64,000 nucleotides of DNA from Nostoc sp. ATCC 53789 (GTDB taxonomy: Bacteria; Cyanobacteriota; Cyanobacteriia; Cyanobacteriales; Nostocaceae). The notes under the pieces are model-generated. The model searched no databases. It was not told the DNA's origin and saw only the letters and a list, made by a program, of their open reading frames with translations. Below, piece after piece: positions 1 through 9,881 of the stretch (its first letter is position 1; every line of letters begins with the position of its first letter). The translations under genes and the position numbers were made by a program. Location of the stretch: the NCBI RefSeq assembly GCF_009873495.1, contig NZ_CP046704.1, positions 248,001 to 312,000 of the forward strand, in the 5' to 3' direction.

Positions 1-1
1 T

Positions 2-1648
2 AAAGGTAGTGTAGTAGTGCATACCGCAGTTGTTTTTCTCGTCCACCGCCCAACCCCACGGGAATTAGACGAAGCTTGCCGCTACCTTGCCAGCTATTTC
101 TTGCGTCCGGCGGTAGTTGACCGAGAAATAGAATACGCTTGGAAACTATGGTTGCAGTGTTGCCCATTTGTTTGGGAACCACTATTAACCAAGCCTTTTA
201 ACCGCCGACTGCCATATTTTAGTTCGGAAGCACCAGGGCTGATGCCATTGATCAGGACTGCCACAGGCGATCGCAGTGGGTTTGAGTTGATTGCAGAAGA
301 AGGCGGCACACCAGTACATTTAGACTTGTACCAAAACCACAAGAATTTGGCAGTCTTCGGCGCAACTCGTTCAGGTAAATCTGTACTGGTGGCAGGTATT
401 CTTACCCCGGCACTAGCACAAGATATTCCGGTGGTGGCGCTAGACTATCCCAAACCAGATGGTACTTCTACATTCACCGACTACACAAATCTACTGGGTG
501 AAGATGGGGCATACTTTGACATCTCCAAAGAATCAAACAATCTTTTTGAACTACCTGATTTGCGCTCTTTGGATGCAGAACTGAGAAATGAGCGATTGAA
601 CGATTTTAAGGAATTTCTGAAATCAGTGCTGATGACAATGGTGATAGGGACGAGCATGATTGGTGTCAGCCCAACGATTACCACCAATATTGAGTCAATC
701 ATTGCTTTAGCTTTAAAAACATTTTTTAATGATGATGAAATTAAATCACGCTACAAGTCAGCAATACAAAATGGATTTGGAACTCAATATTGGAACGAGA
801 CTCCGACACTCAAAGATTTTTATAATTTTTGTTCTCCAGCTTTCATACAATTAGATTCTATTGCTAGTAAGAGTCAAGAGATTTCCGAAGCCTTAGAGCA
901 AATCAGGCTGAGAATAAATTATTGGTTGAGTACCAGGGTAGGGCAATCCATCTCACGCCCATCCAGTTTTAGAACTAATGCCAAATTGTTAGTATTCGCT
1001 TTACGTAATTTATCGAGTGAAGCTGATGCTGCCATACTCGCTCTTAGTGCATACTCTGCTGCATTACGTCGCGCATTATCATCAAAAGCTTCGATATTCT
1101 TCCTTGATGAAGCACCAATTTTATTCCAATTTGATGCTATCGCCTCGTTAATTGGGCGATTGTGTGCCAATGGTGCGAAGTCTGGTATCCGCGTTATTAT
1201 TTCTGCCCAAGAACCAGAGACTATATATCAGAGCGCATCTGCACAGAAGATATTTGCCAATATCACTACACGTTTAGTAGGCAGGATTCAATCATCAGCC
1301 GTTGACCCGTTTATTGTTCGCTTTAAATATCCAACCGAAATCATCAGGGTCAATAGTACAGAAGCTTTTTATCCAAAAAAGTCGGGGATTTACTCTCAGT
1401 GGTTGCTTGATAATAACGGCAAGCTAACTTTCTGTCGCTATTATCCCGCTTACTGTTTATTAGCCTCAGTTGCTAATAATCCCGATGAGCAAGAATTACG
1501 CAGTTTGTTTCTCAAATACTATCAAGATAATCCTCTGCTTGGGTTAGTCAAATTTAGTGAGGATTATATCAGAATGATTCGGGGGGAAGAGTTATCAGAC
1601 TTGGCTAAACATTTGATTTCCCGCTCCAATATCAAACAGGTTGCCTAA
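2..1648 (+). CDS. VirB4/TraC-like conjugation ATPase (5' end outside window)
   Basis: This is the motor ATPase of a type IV secretion (conjugation) channel and acts at the inner membrane. The reading frame is open to the left edge, and the first start-like codon (GTG at 17) lies inside a continuing frame, so the N-terminal part is missing. About 115 codons after that GTG there is a Walker A motif (GATRSGKS), and near residue 360 a hydrophobic strand ending in LDEA (Walker B). A late 'ISAQEPE' segment fits the sensor region of VirB4/TraC proteins. It leads a same-strand series of VirB-like genes with tight spacing, which supports the call. HerA/FtsK-type ATPases share these motifs, but the neighbourhood favours VirB4. 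Confidence 0.85.
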   Translation, partial: KGSVVVHTAVVFLVHRPTPRELDEACRYLASYFLRPAVVDREIEYAWKLWLQCCPFVWEPLLTKPFNRRLPYFSSEAPGLMPLIRTATGDRSGFELIAEEGGTPVHLDLYQNHKNLAVFGATRSGKSVLVAGILTPALAQDIPVVALDYPKPDGTSTFTDYTNLLGEDGAYFDISKESNNLFELPDLRSLDAELRNERLNDFKEFLKSVLMTMVIGTSMIGVSPTITTNIESIIALALKTFFNDDEIKSRYKSAIQNGFGTQYWNETPTLKDFYNFCSPAFIQLDSIASKSQEISEALEQIRLRINYWLSTRVGQSISRPSSFRTNAKLLVFALRNLSSEADAAILALSAYSAALRRALSSKASIFFLDEAPILFQFDAIASLIGRLCANGAKSGIRVIISAQEPETIYQSASAQKIFANITTRLVGRIQSSAVDPFIVRFKYPTEIIRVNSTEAFYPKKSGIYSQWLLDNNGKLTFCRYYPAYCLLASVANNPDEQELRSLFLKYYQDNPLLGLVKFSEDYIRMIRGEELSDLAKHLISRSNIKQVA

Positions 1649-1649
1649 T

Positions 1650-2369
1650 ATGAAACCAATCATGAAGAAATTGACTATTGGTGCGATAGCTGCTGCTACT
1701 TTTGGCAGTTTACTTATTGCTGCACCTAGCTATGGCATCAGCATTAACGATTTTTTTAGTTCTATTGTTTCGGATCTTCAAAGTGAAGTTGGTGAAATTC
1801 AAACCTGGGCATCTGATGAGATTAACAGTGCTTGGGCTGACATCAAAGAAAACGCTAATGCGGCAATTGATAGTTCTATCGGACAATTGGGTGCGCCTGA
1901 CCCAATTGCTTCGGCTGATCAATTGAAGGATTCACTTAAGGACGATTATTCTTATCCTGTCGCCCAAGAAAAAGCACAGAAGCTCTCACGTGACCTAGCT
2001 TTGGCTTCTGTCGCTAGCGTGGTCAGCGAAAAAGGACAGCAGCAAACTCAAGAAAAAATTGATACTACTGCACAAATTGCCCAGCAAGCAAAAGATATTT
2101 CTGATCAAGCTCAGGACATGGATGCCTCTCAAAACGTTCTCAAAGCGATCGCTGCTCAGAACGGCTTAATTGTGTCGATGTTAGCAGAACAACGTACTGA
2201 TTCGCTGTTAGCCCGACAGGACAATGCTTACTCTAACCTGATGCTGACCCAAGTGGCGGAGCATCTTGACTCCCAACGGAAAAAGGAGAACTCCGAAGAA
2301 GATGGCAGATTGTCTCTACTACATGAAGTCGTACTTAATGCACGGCTAGATCCTACTTCTGCTGACTGA
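1650..2369 (+). CDS. Secreted helical protein, VirB5/TrbJ-like candidate
   Basis: The product is about 239 residues. A Sec signal peptide is visible (MKPIMKKLTIGAIAAA, hydrophobic to about residue 25, then APSYG). The mature part is helical and rich in Gln, Asp and Ala with no Cys, as in the minor pilin VirB5/TrbJ group. I prefer ATG 1650 to the upstream TTG 1641, because an AGG lies nine bases before the ATG and the TTG would overlap the previous stop region. The gene starts one base after the VirB4-like gene ends and precedes the VirB6-like gene, the place where VirB5/TrbJ proteins often sit. Assignment is by position and architecture only; no diagnostic motif is seen. Confidence 0.6.
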   Translation: MKPIMKKLTIGAIAAATFGSLLIAAPSYGISINDFFSSIVSDLQSEVGEIQTWASDEINSAWADIKENANAAIDSSIGQLGAPDPIASADQLKDSLKDDYSYPVAQEKAQKLSRDLALASVASVVSEKGQQQTQEKIDTTAQIAQQAKDISDQAQDMDASQNVLKAIAAQNGLIVSMLAEQRTDSLLARQDNAYSNLMLTQVAEHLDSQRKKENSEEDGRLSLLHEVVLNARLDPTSAD

Positions 2370-2421
2370 TGTAGCGTTCAAATATCTTTCAAAATTACTG
2401 TATTGAGCAAGGATTCAAATC

Positions 2422-3522
2422 ATGTTTTTACTAGCGCAATTAGATGGTGGCGATTTAGCTGATTTAGCAAGAGAAAATGCAGCTTCAGTAGCACAAGGAT
2501 TTGATGAGCTTTGGAACGAAACTATTACAGGTGGTGTTTATTCAGCAATTTGTACAGTCGGAGCTTTATTCGCTATAGCAACACTAACTTTCTTCGTCGT
2601 TGAATGGACAAAAAAAATGATGGCGGGGGAAGAACAAAGAGCTTATACTGATTTTATTTGGCCGTTAATAGTTGTCTATCTCCTAAGTAATAGCGGAGAT
2701 GCTTTAGGAAAATCAACTTTGGGGATTAGAAACTATATTAATAATGTAAATAATATAGTTCTTAGCAAGGCTGCTGCGGGAATTGACCTCAAGCAAGCGT
2801 ATGAAAGTGCATTGGGAACTGAAGCAGCACGTAGCGCTATTGGTATTGCTGTAAATAAATGTAGAAATTCATCTTTAAGTCAACAAGAAGAAATCAACTG
2901 TTTGAATCAAGCTAAAGAAGATTTAACCAAAAAATATCCAGATAAGTTTAACAAAAATAATGGAGTTTTTTCTTGGTTTGTAGATGCAATTGATGGCGCT
3001 ATCGATGCTTTTAATGATGTGAAAGATGGTAAAGCAAATGGAATTGATTTAATTTTATCTCCTATTAATGCTTTTGTTGGGTCTGCTGTTACTGACATAG
3101 TTACGATAATTTTAGTCGGAATGAATGGGGCTTACCAATGGGGAATTGAACTGACTATGCTCGTAACAGCACTGCTGGGGCCTATAGCTGTTGGTGGCTC
3201 TCTGCTACCTTACGGAGCTAAATCAATCTACAGTTGGTTAGTCGGATATTTCAGTATAGGTTTTGGCAAACTTTGCTTCAATATCATTGTTGGTTTCGCC
3301 GGGCAATTAGTCGCTGATTCTAAATCTTATCAGCCAATGTTTTTCCTATTTACAATTGGTATAATTGCGCCATTCTTAGCTACAGGTTTAGCGGCTGGTG
3401 GTGGCGTTTCTGTTTTACTTCAAATTAATAAAGCTACTGAAACTTACAGTGGCATTGCCATTGAGGTTGCTAAAGGTGTTGCTACTAAAGGTGGTAGTTT
3501 AGTCGGAAAATTAGCTAAATAA
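2422..3522 (+). CDS. VirB6/TrbL-like polytopic membrane protein
   Basis: The 366-residue product has hydrophobic segments at about residues 40-62, 75-95, 225-245, 250-275 and 305-330, the last including a Gly/Ala-rich stretch (LATGLAAGGGVSVLL). This layout, with a long polar region between the second and third segments, fits the VirB6/TrbL inner-membrane channel component. AAGGA lies eight bases before the ATG. It sits between the VirB5-like and VirB8-like genes. The call rests on topology and gene order, since VirB6 proteins share little sequence. Confidence 0.7.
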   Translation: MFLLAQLDGGDLADLARENAASVAQGFDELWNETITGGVYSAICTVGALFAIATLTFFVVEWTKKMMAGEEQRAYTDFIWPLIVVYLLSNSGDALGKSTLGIRNYINNVNNIVLSKAAAGIDLKQAYESALGTEAARSAIGIAVNKCRNSSLSQQEEINCLNQAKEDLTKKYPDKFNKNNGVFSWFVDAIDGAIDAFNDVKDGKANGIDLILSPINAFVGSAVTDIVTIILVGMNGAYQWGIELTMLVTALLGPIAVGGSLLPYGAKSIYSWLVGYFSIGFGKLCFNIIVGFAGQLVADSKSYQPMFFLFTIGIIAPFLATGLAAGGGVSVLLQINKATETYSGIAIEVAKGVATKGGSLVGKLAK

Positions 3523-3669
3523 AACGTAAGAATTCAGCACTCAGGATTCAGAAGCCAGAATTTAAAAGCAATGAGCGGATAACTCTTCTATTGATTGAAA
3601 AGGATTCACTCTTCTTCTCCAACATTCTGACTCCTGGATTCTGACTCCTGGATTCTGACAATAAAATCT
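3523..3669. repeat. Intergenic inverted and direct repeat
   Basis: Between the VirB6-like and VirB8-like genes, the sequence ATTCTGACTCCTGG occurs twice in tandem at about 3625-3655. The motif CAGGATTCAGAAGCCAGAAT at about 3541 pairs with these in inverted orientation. A transcript could fold into a long hairpin. This is the ordinary Nostocales type of intergenic repeat and need not be regulatory. Confidence 0.6.
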
Positions 3670-4461
3670 ATGCTAAATCATCAAAATAAACCTCAACCAA
3701 AAGAACCATTACAATTACTTAGTTACAACAAATATGTAACAACAAGAGTTGGAATAATTTCTCTGGCTGGGTTTTCAATGGCTGCACTTTCTCTGCTATT
3801 ACAATTCCTAAATTATGGAGTAATTAGTGTTTTAAATAAAAAACAATTGGCATTAGTACAACTTTCATCAGGAGAGACAATTACCGCTAGAGCAGTAGAC
3901 CCAAAAGAACGGTCTGATGAAGTAATTAAAAAATTTGTATCTGATACGTTTATTACTACGTTTAATTGGGATGGATTAGTAAAAATATTTAATGAGAAAG
4001 GAGAACCTATCACTAAGCAAGATACTGGGGTAGAAGTAGGTAGACTTAATAAAAAATCTAATAGTAAGGTTACGACTAGAGCCTATGATGCTGCATTTGC
4101 TTTAAGTGAAAATGAAGGATTTCGCCCCGCCTTTCTCAAGAAATTAGCATCAATCACTCCGACGGGTGTATTCAATGGTGATACTCAAGTATCTTTAATC
4201 CCCAGATTCATATCTCAACCACGCCAAATTAAAGCAGGGAAATGGGAAATAGATTTTATTGGGACGCTGGTAACTTTTGAGCGTGAGAATAACTTAGGTA
4301 AAGGAATTGCTTTCAACAAAACCGTTACAGTTTCTTCAATTTCTAATCCAGAATATATCCCAGCTAATACCACTGATTTAGCCAAGAAGATTTATGCAGC
4401 CCGTCGCGCCGGATTAGAAATTACCGAAATTGTAGATTTAAACTTCGGGAGAAGGAAATGA
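3670..4461 (+). CDS. VirB8/TraE-like assembly protein
   Basis: The 263-residue product has one transmembrane segment at about residues 30-52 after a short cytoplasmic tail, then a periplasmic domain, the topology of VirB8/TraE, which nucleates T4SS assembly. No strong ribosome-binding site is visible before the ATG. Its stop codon overlaps the start of the next gene by four bases (ATGA), indicating translational coupling with the VirB10-like gene. The identification comes from topology, size and position between the VirB6-like and VirB10-like genes. Confidence 0.65.
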   Translation: MLNHQNKPQPKEPLQLLSYNKYVTTRVGIISLAGFSMAALSLLLQFLNYGVISVLNKKQLALVQLSSGETITARAVDPKERSDEVIKKFVSDTFITTFNWDGLVKIFNEKGEPITKQDTGVEVGRLNKKSNSKVTTRAYDAAFALSENEGFRPAFLKKLASITPTGVFNGDTQVSLIPRFISQPRQIKAGKWEIDFIGTLVTFERENNLGKGIAFNKTVTVSSISNPEYIPANTTDLAKKIYAARRAGLEITEIVDLNFGRRK

Positions 4462-6011
4462 GTGAAGAGAATAATAAAAATGGATCTGTATCGACTTTAG
4501 AGGATTTGCTTAAAATAGATGATGTTAATAAAACTAATGGTAATAAAGCACCAGAACCAGAAAGTTTATTAGTACCAACTAAGCACACATTTGTTACTTC
4601 TCCTTGGTCAAGACTAGCAATAATTGCTGTCCCTTTTGGAGTTGGATTTTTAGCGATATTTTTGATGCTCAATGGTGTTTTCAATCCCGCACCATCACCA
4701 AAGATTGGTCTGAAAACGCAGGAAATACCGACCACTGAACAAGCCCAAGAAAGTGATGATGGAGACGGTGATGCGCGTGCAAAACTCGCTCTGTCGGATC
4801 AAGAAGATGAGTTAGGTCGCATTAACAAAAATAGATTTGACCAACCAGCGCCAGTACCAGTTTCAGTAGACCAAAAGGTTGTGCCATCTAACCCACCATC
4901 TCCACGACCTGCGCCACGGAGTGTTCAAAATACACAATCACGTCGCGTAACTCAGACTACTCCACAAGCGATTAGAACCTACACTCCGCCACCAACACGC
5001 ACGAGTTTTTCTCCAAGATCCTCTATATCTGCACGGACAGTAACGCCCCTAGATCCCCTTGAGCAATTGAACAAACTCCGTGGCATCGGTTCTTACGGCA
5101 AAATCGCATACGCCGAAACTAGCACCAGCAAACAATCTTTATTAGATCCGGATCTTTCTCAAGCAGTTCAAAATCAACCGAATGAACAAACAGATACAAA
5201 TAATTTTGACCAAACCACGCCGCAAAACTCAAGCGACTCGATTGAAAAGATCCGCCCCAGGTGGCAAGCAACTTCTAAAGTTAACAAGATTACTTTAGCT
5301 AACAATTATTTACCTCAAGAAAGCCAAATTCTCCAAGGCAAACAAACTCGCTACCTTACCGTTGGCACTTTTGCTAGTGGTGTCCTTGTTACATCTTTAA
5401 TTCAAGCCACAGTTAATAATTCAGGGCAGACACAGACACAAACACCAACCTCTAATAACACTAGGTCTGTCGCTAGACTGCAAGAGGATTTACGCGATAA
5501 CTATGGGCAAGTGGCAATTCCTTCGGGAACAATGCTAGCAGTCGAGTTAGCTTCAGTTGATGGCGGCAGTTACGCTGTCGCTTATGTCAGAGCGATCATA
5601 TTAGATAATACAGAATATCCTATTTCTGCGGGTGCGATTTCCGTGACAGGAGTTGGTGGTACACCCCTAATAGCTCGAAGATTTCAGGACAGGGGTGGCG
5701 AGATTGCCCGTAGTGACTTGTTTGGTGGTGCTGTGTCTGCATTGGGGAAGGTTGGGGAGATTATGAACCAACCGGATAGTGAAGAAGAAATTTCTGATGA
5801 ATTCACAGGCAGGATTCGCAGACGTAGTAGTGGCAATCAGCGCAATCTCACTGGTGCGTTAGTAGAAGGTTTTTTTGGTCAAGTTAGCCAAAACATCAGC
5901 CAACGTAATCAACGTAATACTCAAGAAATTACTTCTCGCCCTAATACTTGGTTTATTCCACAGGGAACCAAAGTTACCTTTAATGTAAATCGCTCTTTAG
6001 AGTTGCCATGA
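4458..6011 (+). CDS. VirB10/TrbI-like channel scaffold protein
   Basis: The 517-residue product has the classic VirB10/TrbI plan: a cytoplasmic N-terminus, a single transmembrane helix at about residues 52-75, a Pro/Ser/Thr-rich periplasmic linker (about 120-190) and a beta-rich C-terminal domain (about 285-517) with the characteristic 'IPSGTMLAVEL' strand and 'FIPQGTKVTF' near the end. In this family the protein bridges the inner and outer membranes. It overlaps its neighbours on both sides by four bases. The order VirB8-VirB10-VirB9 differs from the VirB8-VirB9-VirB10 order of Agrobacterium. Confidence 0.85.
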   Translation: MSEENNKNGSVSTLEDLLKIDDVNKTNGNKAPEPESLLVPTKHTFVTSPWSRLAIIAVPFGVGFLAIFLMLNGVFNPAPSPKIGLKTQEIPTTEQAQESDDGDGDARAKLALSDQEDELGRINKNRFDQPAPVPVSVDQKVVPSNPPSPRPAPRSVQNTQSRRVTQTTPQAIRTYTPPPTRTSFSPRSSISARTVTPLDPLEQLNKLRGIGSYGKIAYAETSTSKQSLLDPDLSQAVQNQPNEQTDTNNFDQTTPQNSSDSIEKIRPRWQATSKVNKITLANNYLPQESQILQGKQTRYLTVGTFASGVLVTSLIQATVNNSGQTQTQTPTSNNTRSVARLQEDLRDNYGQVAIPSGTMLAVELASVDGGSYAVAYVRAIILDNTEYPISAGAISVTGVGGTPLIARRFQDRGGEIARSDLFGGAVSALGKVGEIMNQPDSEEEISDEFTGRIRRRSSGNQRNLTGALVEGFFGQVSQNISQRNQRNTQEITSRPNTWFIPQGTKVTFNVNRSLELP

Positions 6012-6763
6012 AAAGCATAATTAACATAGTTACAAGCGGCACTCTAGCGTTGGCTCTCGCCGCGACTCCACTATCCACAATTGCCGCACCAGTCGTTCGC
6101 ATCATCAAACAAACTCAAGCTAGTGGGACGCAGGCCAAACTACAAACTATCAACGTTTGGAATGGTCACGGTGTGGCAATTTCTTTCTATGAAATTGGCG
6201 AGACTATCAAAAAAGTCTGGTTAGACGATCCGTCGCAAATTCTGCTTGACACAGATGGTTGCTTAGAGGGGCTGGATCAGAATTGCTCTAGCCCCGGCGC
6301 GGGACTGATTCATCTGCGACGGATCAAAAGAGTAAACATTCCCGGAATACCGCAAACATCTACCACTTTGTTAACAGTAATTACGCAGTCATCCTCTGGG
6401 GAGCGTAAGGCTTACAGTTTTCGGCTAGCAACAAGTAATGGCACTCCTAAATATAGTCAGGTAACGATCCAGAATGATGTCGCACGAGGACAAACAGCCC
6501 CGAAACCTCAATTGCAATCATTAGTTAAAACACAGCAAACAATTAATCAAATTCGAGGCGGTATTGTTGTCGCTATTAGAAGTGGATGGATTAATCAGCA
6601 AGATGAACTACATCAACGATTGCAAAAGTTAATCGGTTATTTACAAGCAGGTGATGACATTTCTACTGCTACTAATAAGGCTTCTGTCTCTCAAGACTTA
6701 GTTAATAAATTAATTGCTTTGAATAATAATTCTGATAATTTAAGACAAGGTAATAGTTTATGA
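6008..6763 (+). CDS. VirB9/TraK-like exported protein
   Basis: The 251-residue product begins with a signal peptide (hydrophobic 8-25, cleavage likely after TIAAP). It contains 'INVWNGHGVAISFYEIGETIKKVWLDDP', a pattern like the N-terminal strand region of VirB9/TrbG/TraK proteins, which form the outer-membrane part of the T4SS core with VirB10. It overlaps both neighbouring genes by four bases (ATGA). A Cys pair (DGCLEGLDQNC) near residues 80-90 may form a disulfide. VirB9 is the best family-level guess; a cyanobacterium-specific channel protein is the alternative. Confidence 0.6.
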   Translation: MKSIINIVTSGTLALALAATPLSTIAAPVVRIIKQTQASGTQAKLQTINVWNGHGVAISFYEIGETIKKVWLDDPSQILLDTDGCLEGLDQNCSSPGAGLIHLRRIKRVNIPGIPQTSTTLLTVITQSSSGERKAYSFRLATSNGTPKYSQVTIQNDVARGQTAPKPQLQSLVKTQQTINQIRGGIVVAIRSGWINQQDELHQRLQKLIGYLQAGDDISTATNKASVSQDLVNKLIALNNNSDNLRQGNSL

Positions 6764-7950
6764 AATCATCTTTTCGCCTCAATGATAACGCCTTACGTTA
6801 CTTCATTTGTTTTGGTTTATTAGGTAGCTTATTTCTTCATAGTTTTATAAAATATGGGCTATTGAACTCTTTAGTAGGCTTTTTGCTGCCCAAGGCTTCA
6901 GCACAAGTACCCATTGTAAATTCTCCTAATGGGTTTACTCCTGATTGGTCGCGCTTGCGTTTTAGCGACATGATTATTTCTGAAAGTAACAGTGTTACCT
7001 ACCCAGGCACAAGAGGTACAGAAACTAGAACCTGGACGGCAGGACAAAGCATTAGCGAGTTTATGGAACTGGGAGATTTTGAAACACCTCAATTAGCAAT
7101 AGAAAATTTAAATCTCTCAACCATAGCTTCAGTACAAGGAATCAATTTAAGTAGGTTAACATTAGATGATTTTCAATTAACTCAATGGCAGACCTTACCA
7201 AATTTGGTCAAAGCCGTTCCTAATTTGGGTAATAGAAATGTTAATAGTGTTATACCTATCCGTGATTTTGCTAGAAGATTTGGCATTAATGGCAGCACAA
7301 TTGCTAATCTCAGCCGCTATGAGAATTTAAGTAATGTTCAACTTGGTCGAGTAATTAATTTAAAAAATTATCCTTTGACATCCATTCCTAATATCCAGAA
7401 CACATCTATTAATCGATTTGGGAATTGGCAAGACTCCAGAATTGATGGTGTACCAGGATTATCAACACTCACCTGGGATAATTTACCGGGGTTGAGAACA
7501 CTTGACCTTTCATTTGTTGCTTCATTTGATCTGCCATTGGGAGATATTGAGGCTAACCGTACCCGTTCCATATCTGGTAGCTATCAAGATGGCTTTAATG
7601 TTCCCTGTCTACAAAGCAATTGCGCTCATGCGGAAATGTCCGGCATTGGTGAGACTACTGGAACACAGTGGATATCCGGGAAATTCCAAAAGGTTAATGG
7701 TGGATTTGGCATTTTAAAAGCTCTCAATGATGGTCAAGAGCCTACTGGCAGGAACCCCTTTGGCTCTAGTTTTAAGCAAGTTGTTTGGAATATTGATGAA
7801 GGCAGTGGAAAGGTGGAGACTACTATGTTCTTCCGCATCTGCAAAACTATACCCTTCATTGGTCGCACTTGCAGTCCATACTTCATTGGGCCTGTACCTT
7901 TTATTGAGTACCGAGAGAAAGACCCTATCGTTCTTGGTCAACCAGAATAG
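6760..7950 (+). CDS. Exported protein of unknown function in the conjugation operon
   Basis: I do not recognise this family. The 396-residue product has a hydrophobic N-terminal region (about 15-50) ending in ASAQ, so it is probably exported or membrane-anchored. The middle (about 100-260) repeats short Leu/Asn-rich units such as 'NLSTIASVQGINLSRL' and 'PGLSTLTWDNLPGLRTL', suggesting a repetitive solenoid. The C-terminal third carries several Cys (CLQSNC, CKTIPFIGRTC) that could form disulfides outside the cytoplasm. The start overlaps the VirB9-like gene by four bases and the coupling protein gene follows, so it is very likely part of the transfer machinery, perhaps a surface or pilus component (inference). 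Confidence 0.55.
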   Translation: MKSSFRLNDNALRYFICFGLLGSLFLHSFIKYGLLNSLVGFLLPKASAQVPIVNSPNGFTPDWSRLRFSDMIISESNSVTYPGTRGTETRTWTAGQSISEFMELGDFETPQLAIENLNLSTIASVQGINLSRLTLDDFQLTQWQTLPNLVKAVPNLGNRNVNSVIPIRDFARRFGINGSTIANLSRYENLSNVQLGRVINLKNYPLTSIPNIQNTSINRFGNWQDSRIDGVPGLSTLTWDNLPGLRTLDLSFVASFDLPLGDIEANRTRSISGSYQDGFNVPCLQSNCAHAEMSGIGETTGTQWISGKFQKVNGGFGILKALNDGQEPTGRNPFGSSFKQVVWNIDEGSGKVETTMFFRICKTIPFIGRTCSPYFIGPVPFIEYREKDPIVLGQPE

Positions 7951-8085
7951 GGTGTTGGGGGTAGGGTGTTGGGTGTAGGGAAGACGGTATTGGTGGGGGC
8001 AAGTGACCCACTGGTTATTGAGGCTAATTCTTCCCCTATACCCCACACCCCACACCCAACACCCTGCCCCTTTGGGGCTTGGTGA
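7950..8085. repeat. Long G-rich/C-rich inverted repeat
   Basis: A G-rich arm at 7950-7980 (repeats of GGGTGTTGGG and GTAGGG) pairs with a C-rich arm at about 8034-8071 (CCCCACACCC, CCAACACCC). It lies between the last exported-protein gene and the coupling-protein gene. It could act as a terminator-like hairpin or RNA processing site, but such repeats are scattered through Nostocales genomes. Confidence 0.7.
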
Positions 8086-8106
8086 ACCCAATTCTCTACC
8101 TTAAAT

Positions 8107-9876
8107 ATGAGCAAATCTTTCAAAATAAATAGCGCTAATCCTCAAACATTTCAGTTTGAGCAATTACAAAATCCTTCAGACGCAATTGGCAAGTACACTC
8201 ACTCTCTTTTCACCCCCAATGGACTAACAGTTTTATCCTTGCTTGGCGCTTACATTTTGCTCAGGGTATTTTTTGGCGACTCTAACAAGAAGAAAATTGC
8301 TACCTCTTATTGGGGTGGAGCTAAAGAAACTGCTACTGCTCAGAAAAAAGCCATCTTGCAAATCGCCAATCCCCAATGTGATAGTGCGGCACTTTACATT
8401 GGTAAGCATCAGGGAAAAGGTGCTAATACTACTTTTTATATTCCTGATGTGCAAAGAGGTACGGCAGTCATTGGCGCTCCCGGTAGCGGTAAAACATTCA
8501 GCGCCATTAACCCGATGATTTACTCGGCAATTGATCAGGAATTTCCATGTATAGTTTATGACTTCAAATACCCTTCTCAAGCGAAAGTTGCTGCTTATGC
8601 TAAATATAAGGGCTATGATGTTCACATCTTTGCACCGGGATTTCCTGAATCTGAAGTTTGCAATCCTTTAGATTTTCTTCGGGATAGTAGTGATGCCGAA
8701 TCGTCCCGACAAATTTCCACTGTGATCAATAAGAATTTCCGACTTTTGGGCAATTCAACTGAAGATGGTTTCTTTGGCCCGTCGGGGGATCAGCTGACTC
8801 AGGCAATTCTGATGTTAGCTAAAGAGTTCGGTCAATTCGCAGATGTTATGACTTGCGCCGCGATACTTTCTAGCGAACAAATGGTCAAACGCCTGATGGC
8901 TGCTTCTCTCAATCCTTGGGTAAAAATTGCTTTTGGGCAACTGTTCAGTTCTGCTGCATCTGAAAAAACTGTTGCAGGCATTGTTGCTACCGCCAGTATT
9001 ATGTTCACTCGCTTTATGGCGAAAAACACCTTGGGCTGTTTCATCGGTAAGACAACTTTACCTTTGGAAATTAAAGGTAAGCAGATGATTATTTTTGGGT
9101 TGGACAGAGAACGCCGAGATGCAGTAGGGCCTCTCATGACCAGCATTTTACACATGACCATCGCCCGTAACATTGCCAAAAAACGGAAAGATCCACTGAT
9201 CGTTGCACTGGATGAATTACCGTCTATTTATCTGCCTGATTTATATAGATGGCTGAATGAATCTCGTTCTGAGGGCTTCTGCGGTCTTATCGGCTTCCAA
9301 AATATGGGGCAGCTTGAGAAGAACTACGGTAAGGATATTGCTAAGGCGATCCTGGGGGCTTGCAGCACTAAGTTTATATTCAATCCTGGTGAGAACGAGT
9401 CAGCCCAATTATTCTCCAACTTCTTGGGTGATGAAGAGATTAAGTACAAGCAAAAAAGCCGTTCTACTGGTAGTAAAAATAATAGCACTAGTATTAGTGA
9501 CCAAGAGAAAACTAGAAAGCTTTTTGAATCGGCTCAATTTCTCAAACTAATTGCTGGCAAATGTGTTTTTATTAATCCGGCTTATGCCAATCAAAAGGAG
9601 GGGTCTGTTCCTTTACTCAAAACTATCAAAATTAATGAGTCACTCAAAAATATTGAGAAATACAATCAACTTAAATGGGCAAGAATTGTCAGTTTATTAG
9701 CTAGAAAGAGTACACAGAAATTTCCCTCACAGCAAGATTTAGCTTTGCGAGTTAAGCAAGTTGATTCACGCTTTCCGCTTCCCGAAAACCCTCAAGCTAT
9801 TTCTAATAATTCGGGACTAACATTCAAAGAAGTCGGCAGCATGATTAATCAAAACAAATCTAACAGTGGAATTTGA
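8107..9876 (+). CDS. VirD4/TraG-type coupling protein (T4CP)
   Basis: This ATPase brings the relaxase-DNA complex to the conjugation channel. The 589-residue product has a hydrophobic segment near residues 37-56, Walker A GAPGSGKT at about 123-130, 'IVYDFKYPSQAKVAAYA' after it as in TraG/VirD4 proteins, and a Walker B strand ending in LDELP at about 365-374 followed by an 'RSEGFCGLIGFQNMGQLEK' sensor segment. Length is normal for the family. Only five bases separate it from the small relaxase-like gene downstream. No separate promoter is evident. Confidence 0.9.
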   Translation: MSKSFKINSANPQTFQFEQLQNPSDAIGKYTHSLFTPNGLTVLSLLGAYILLRVFFGDSNKKKIATSYWGGAKETATAQKKAILQIANPQCDSAALYIGKHQGKGANTTFYIPDVQRGTAVIGAPGSGKTFSAINPMIYSAIDQEFPCIVYDFKYPSQAKVAAYAKYKGYDVHIFAPGFPESEVCNPLDFLRDSSDAESSRQISTVINKNFRLLGNSTEDGFFGPSGDQLTQAILMLAKEFGQFADVMTCAAILSSEQMVKRLMAASLNPWVKIAFGQLFSSAASEKTVAGIVATASIMFTRFMAKNTLGCFIGKTTLPLEIKGKQMIIFGLDRERRDAVGPLMTSILHMTIARNIAKKRKDPLIVALDELPSIYLPDLYRWLNESRSEGFCGLIGFQNMGQLEKNYGKDIAKAILGACSTKFIFNPGENESAQLFSNFLGDEEIKYKQKSRSTGSKNNSTSISDQEKTRKLFESAQFLKLIAGKCVFINPAYANQKEGSVPLLKTIKINESLKNIEKYNQLKWARIVSLLARKSTQKFPSQQDLALRVKQVDSRFPLPENPQAISNNSGLTFKEVGSMINQNKSNSGI

Positions 9877-9881
9877 TTATT

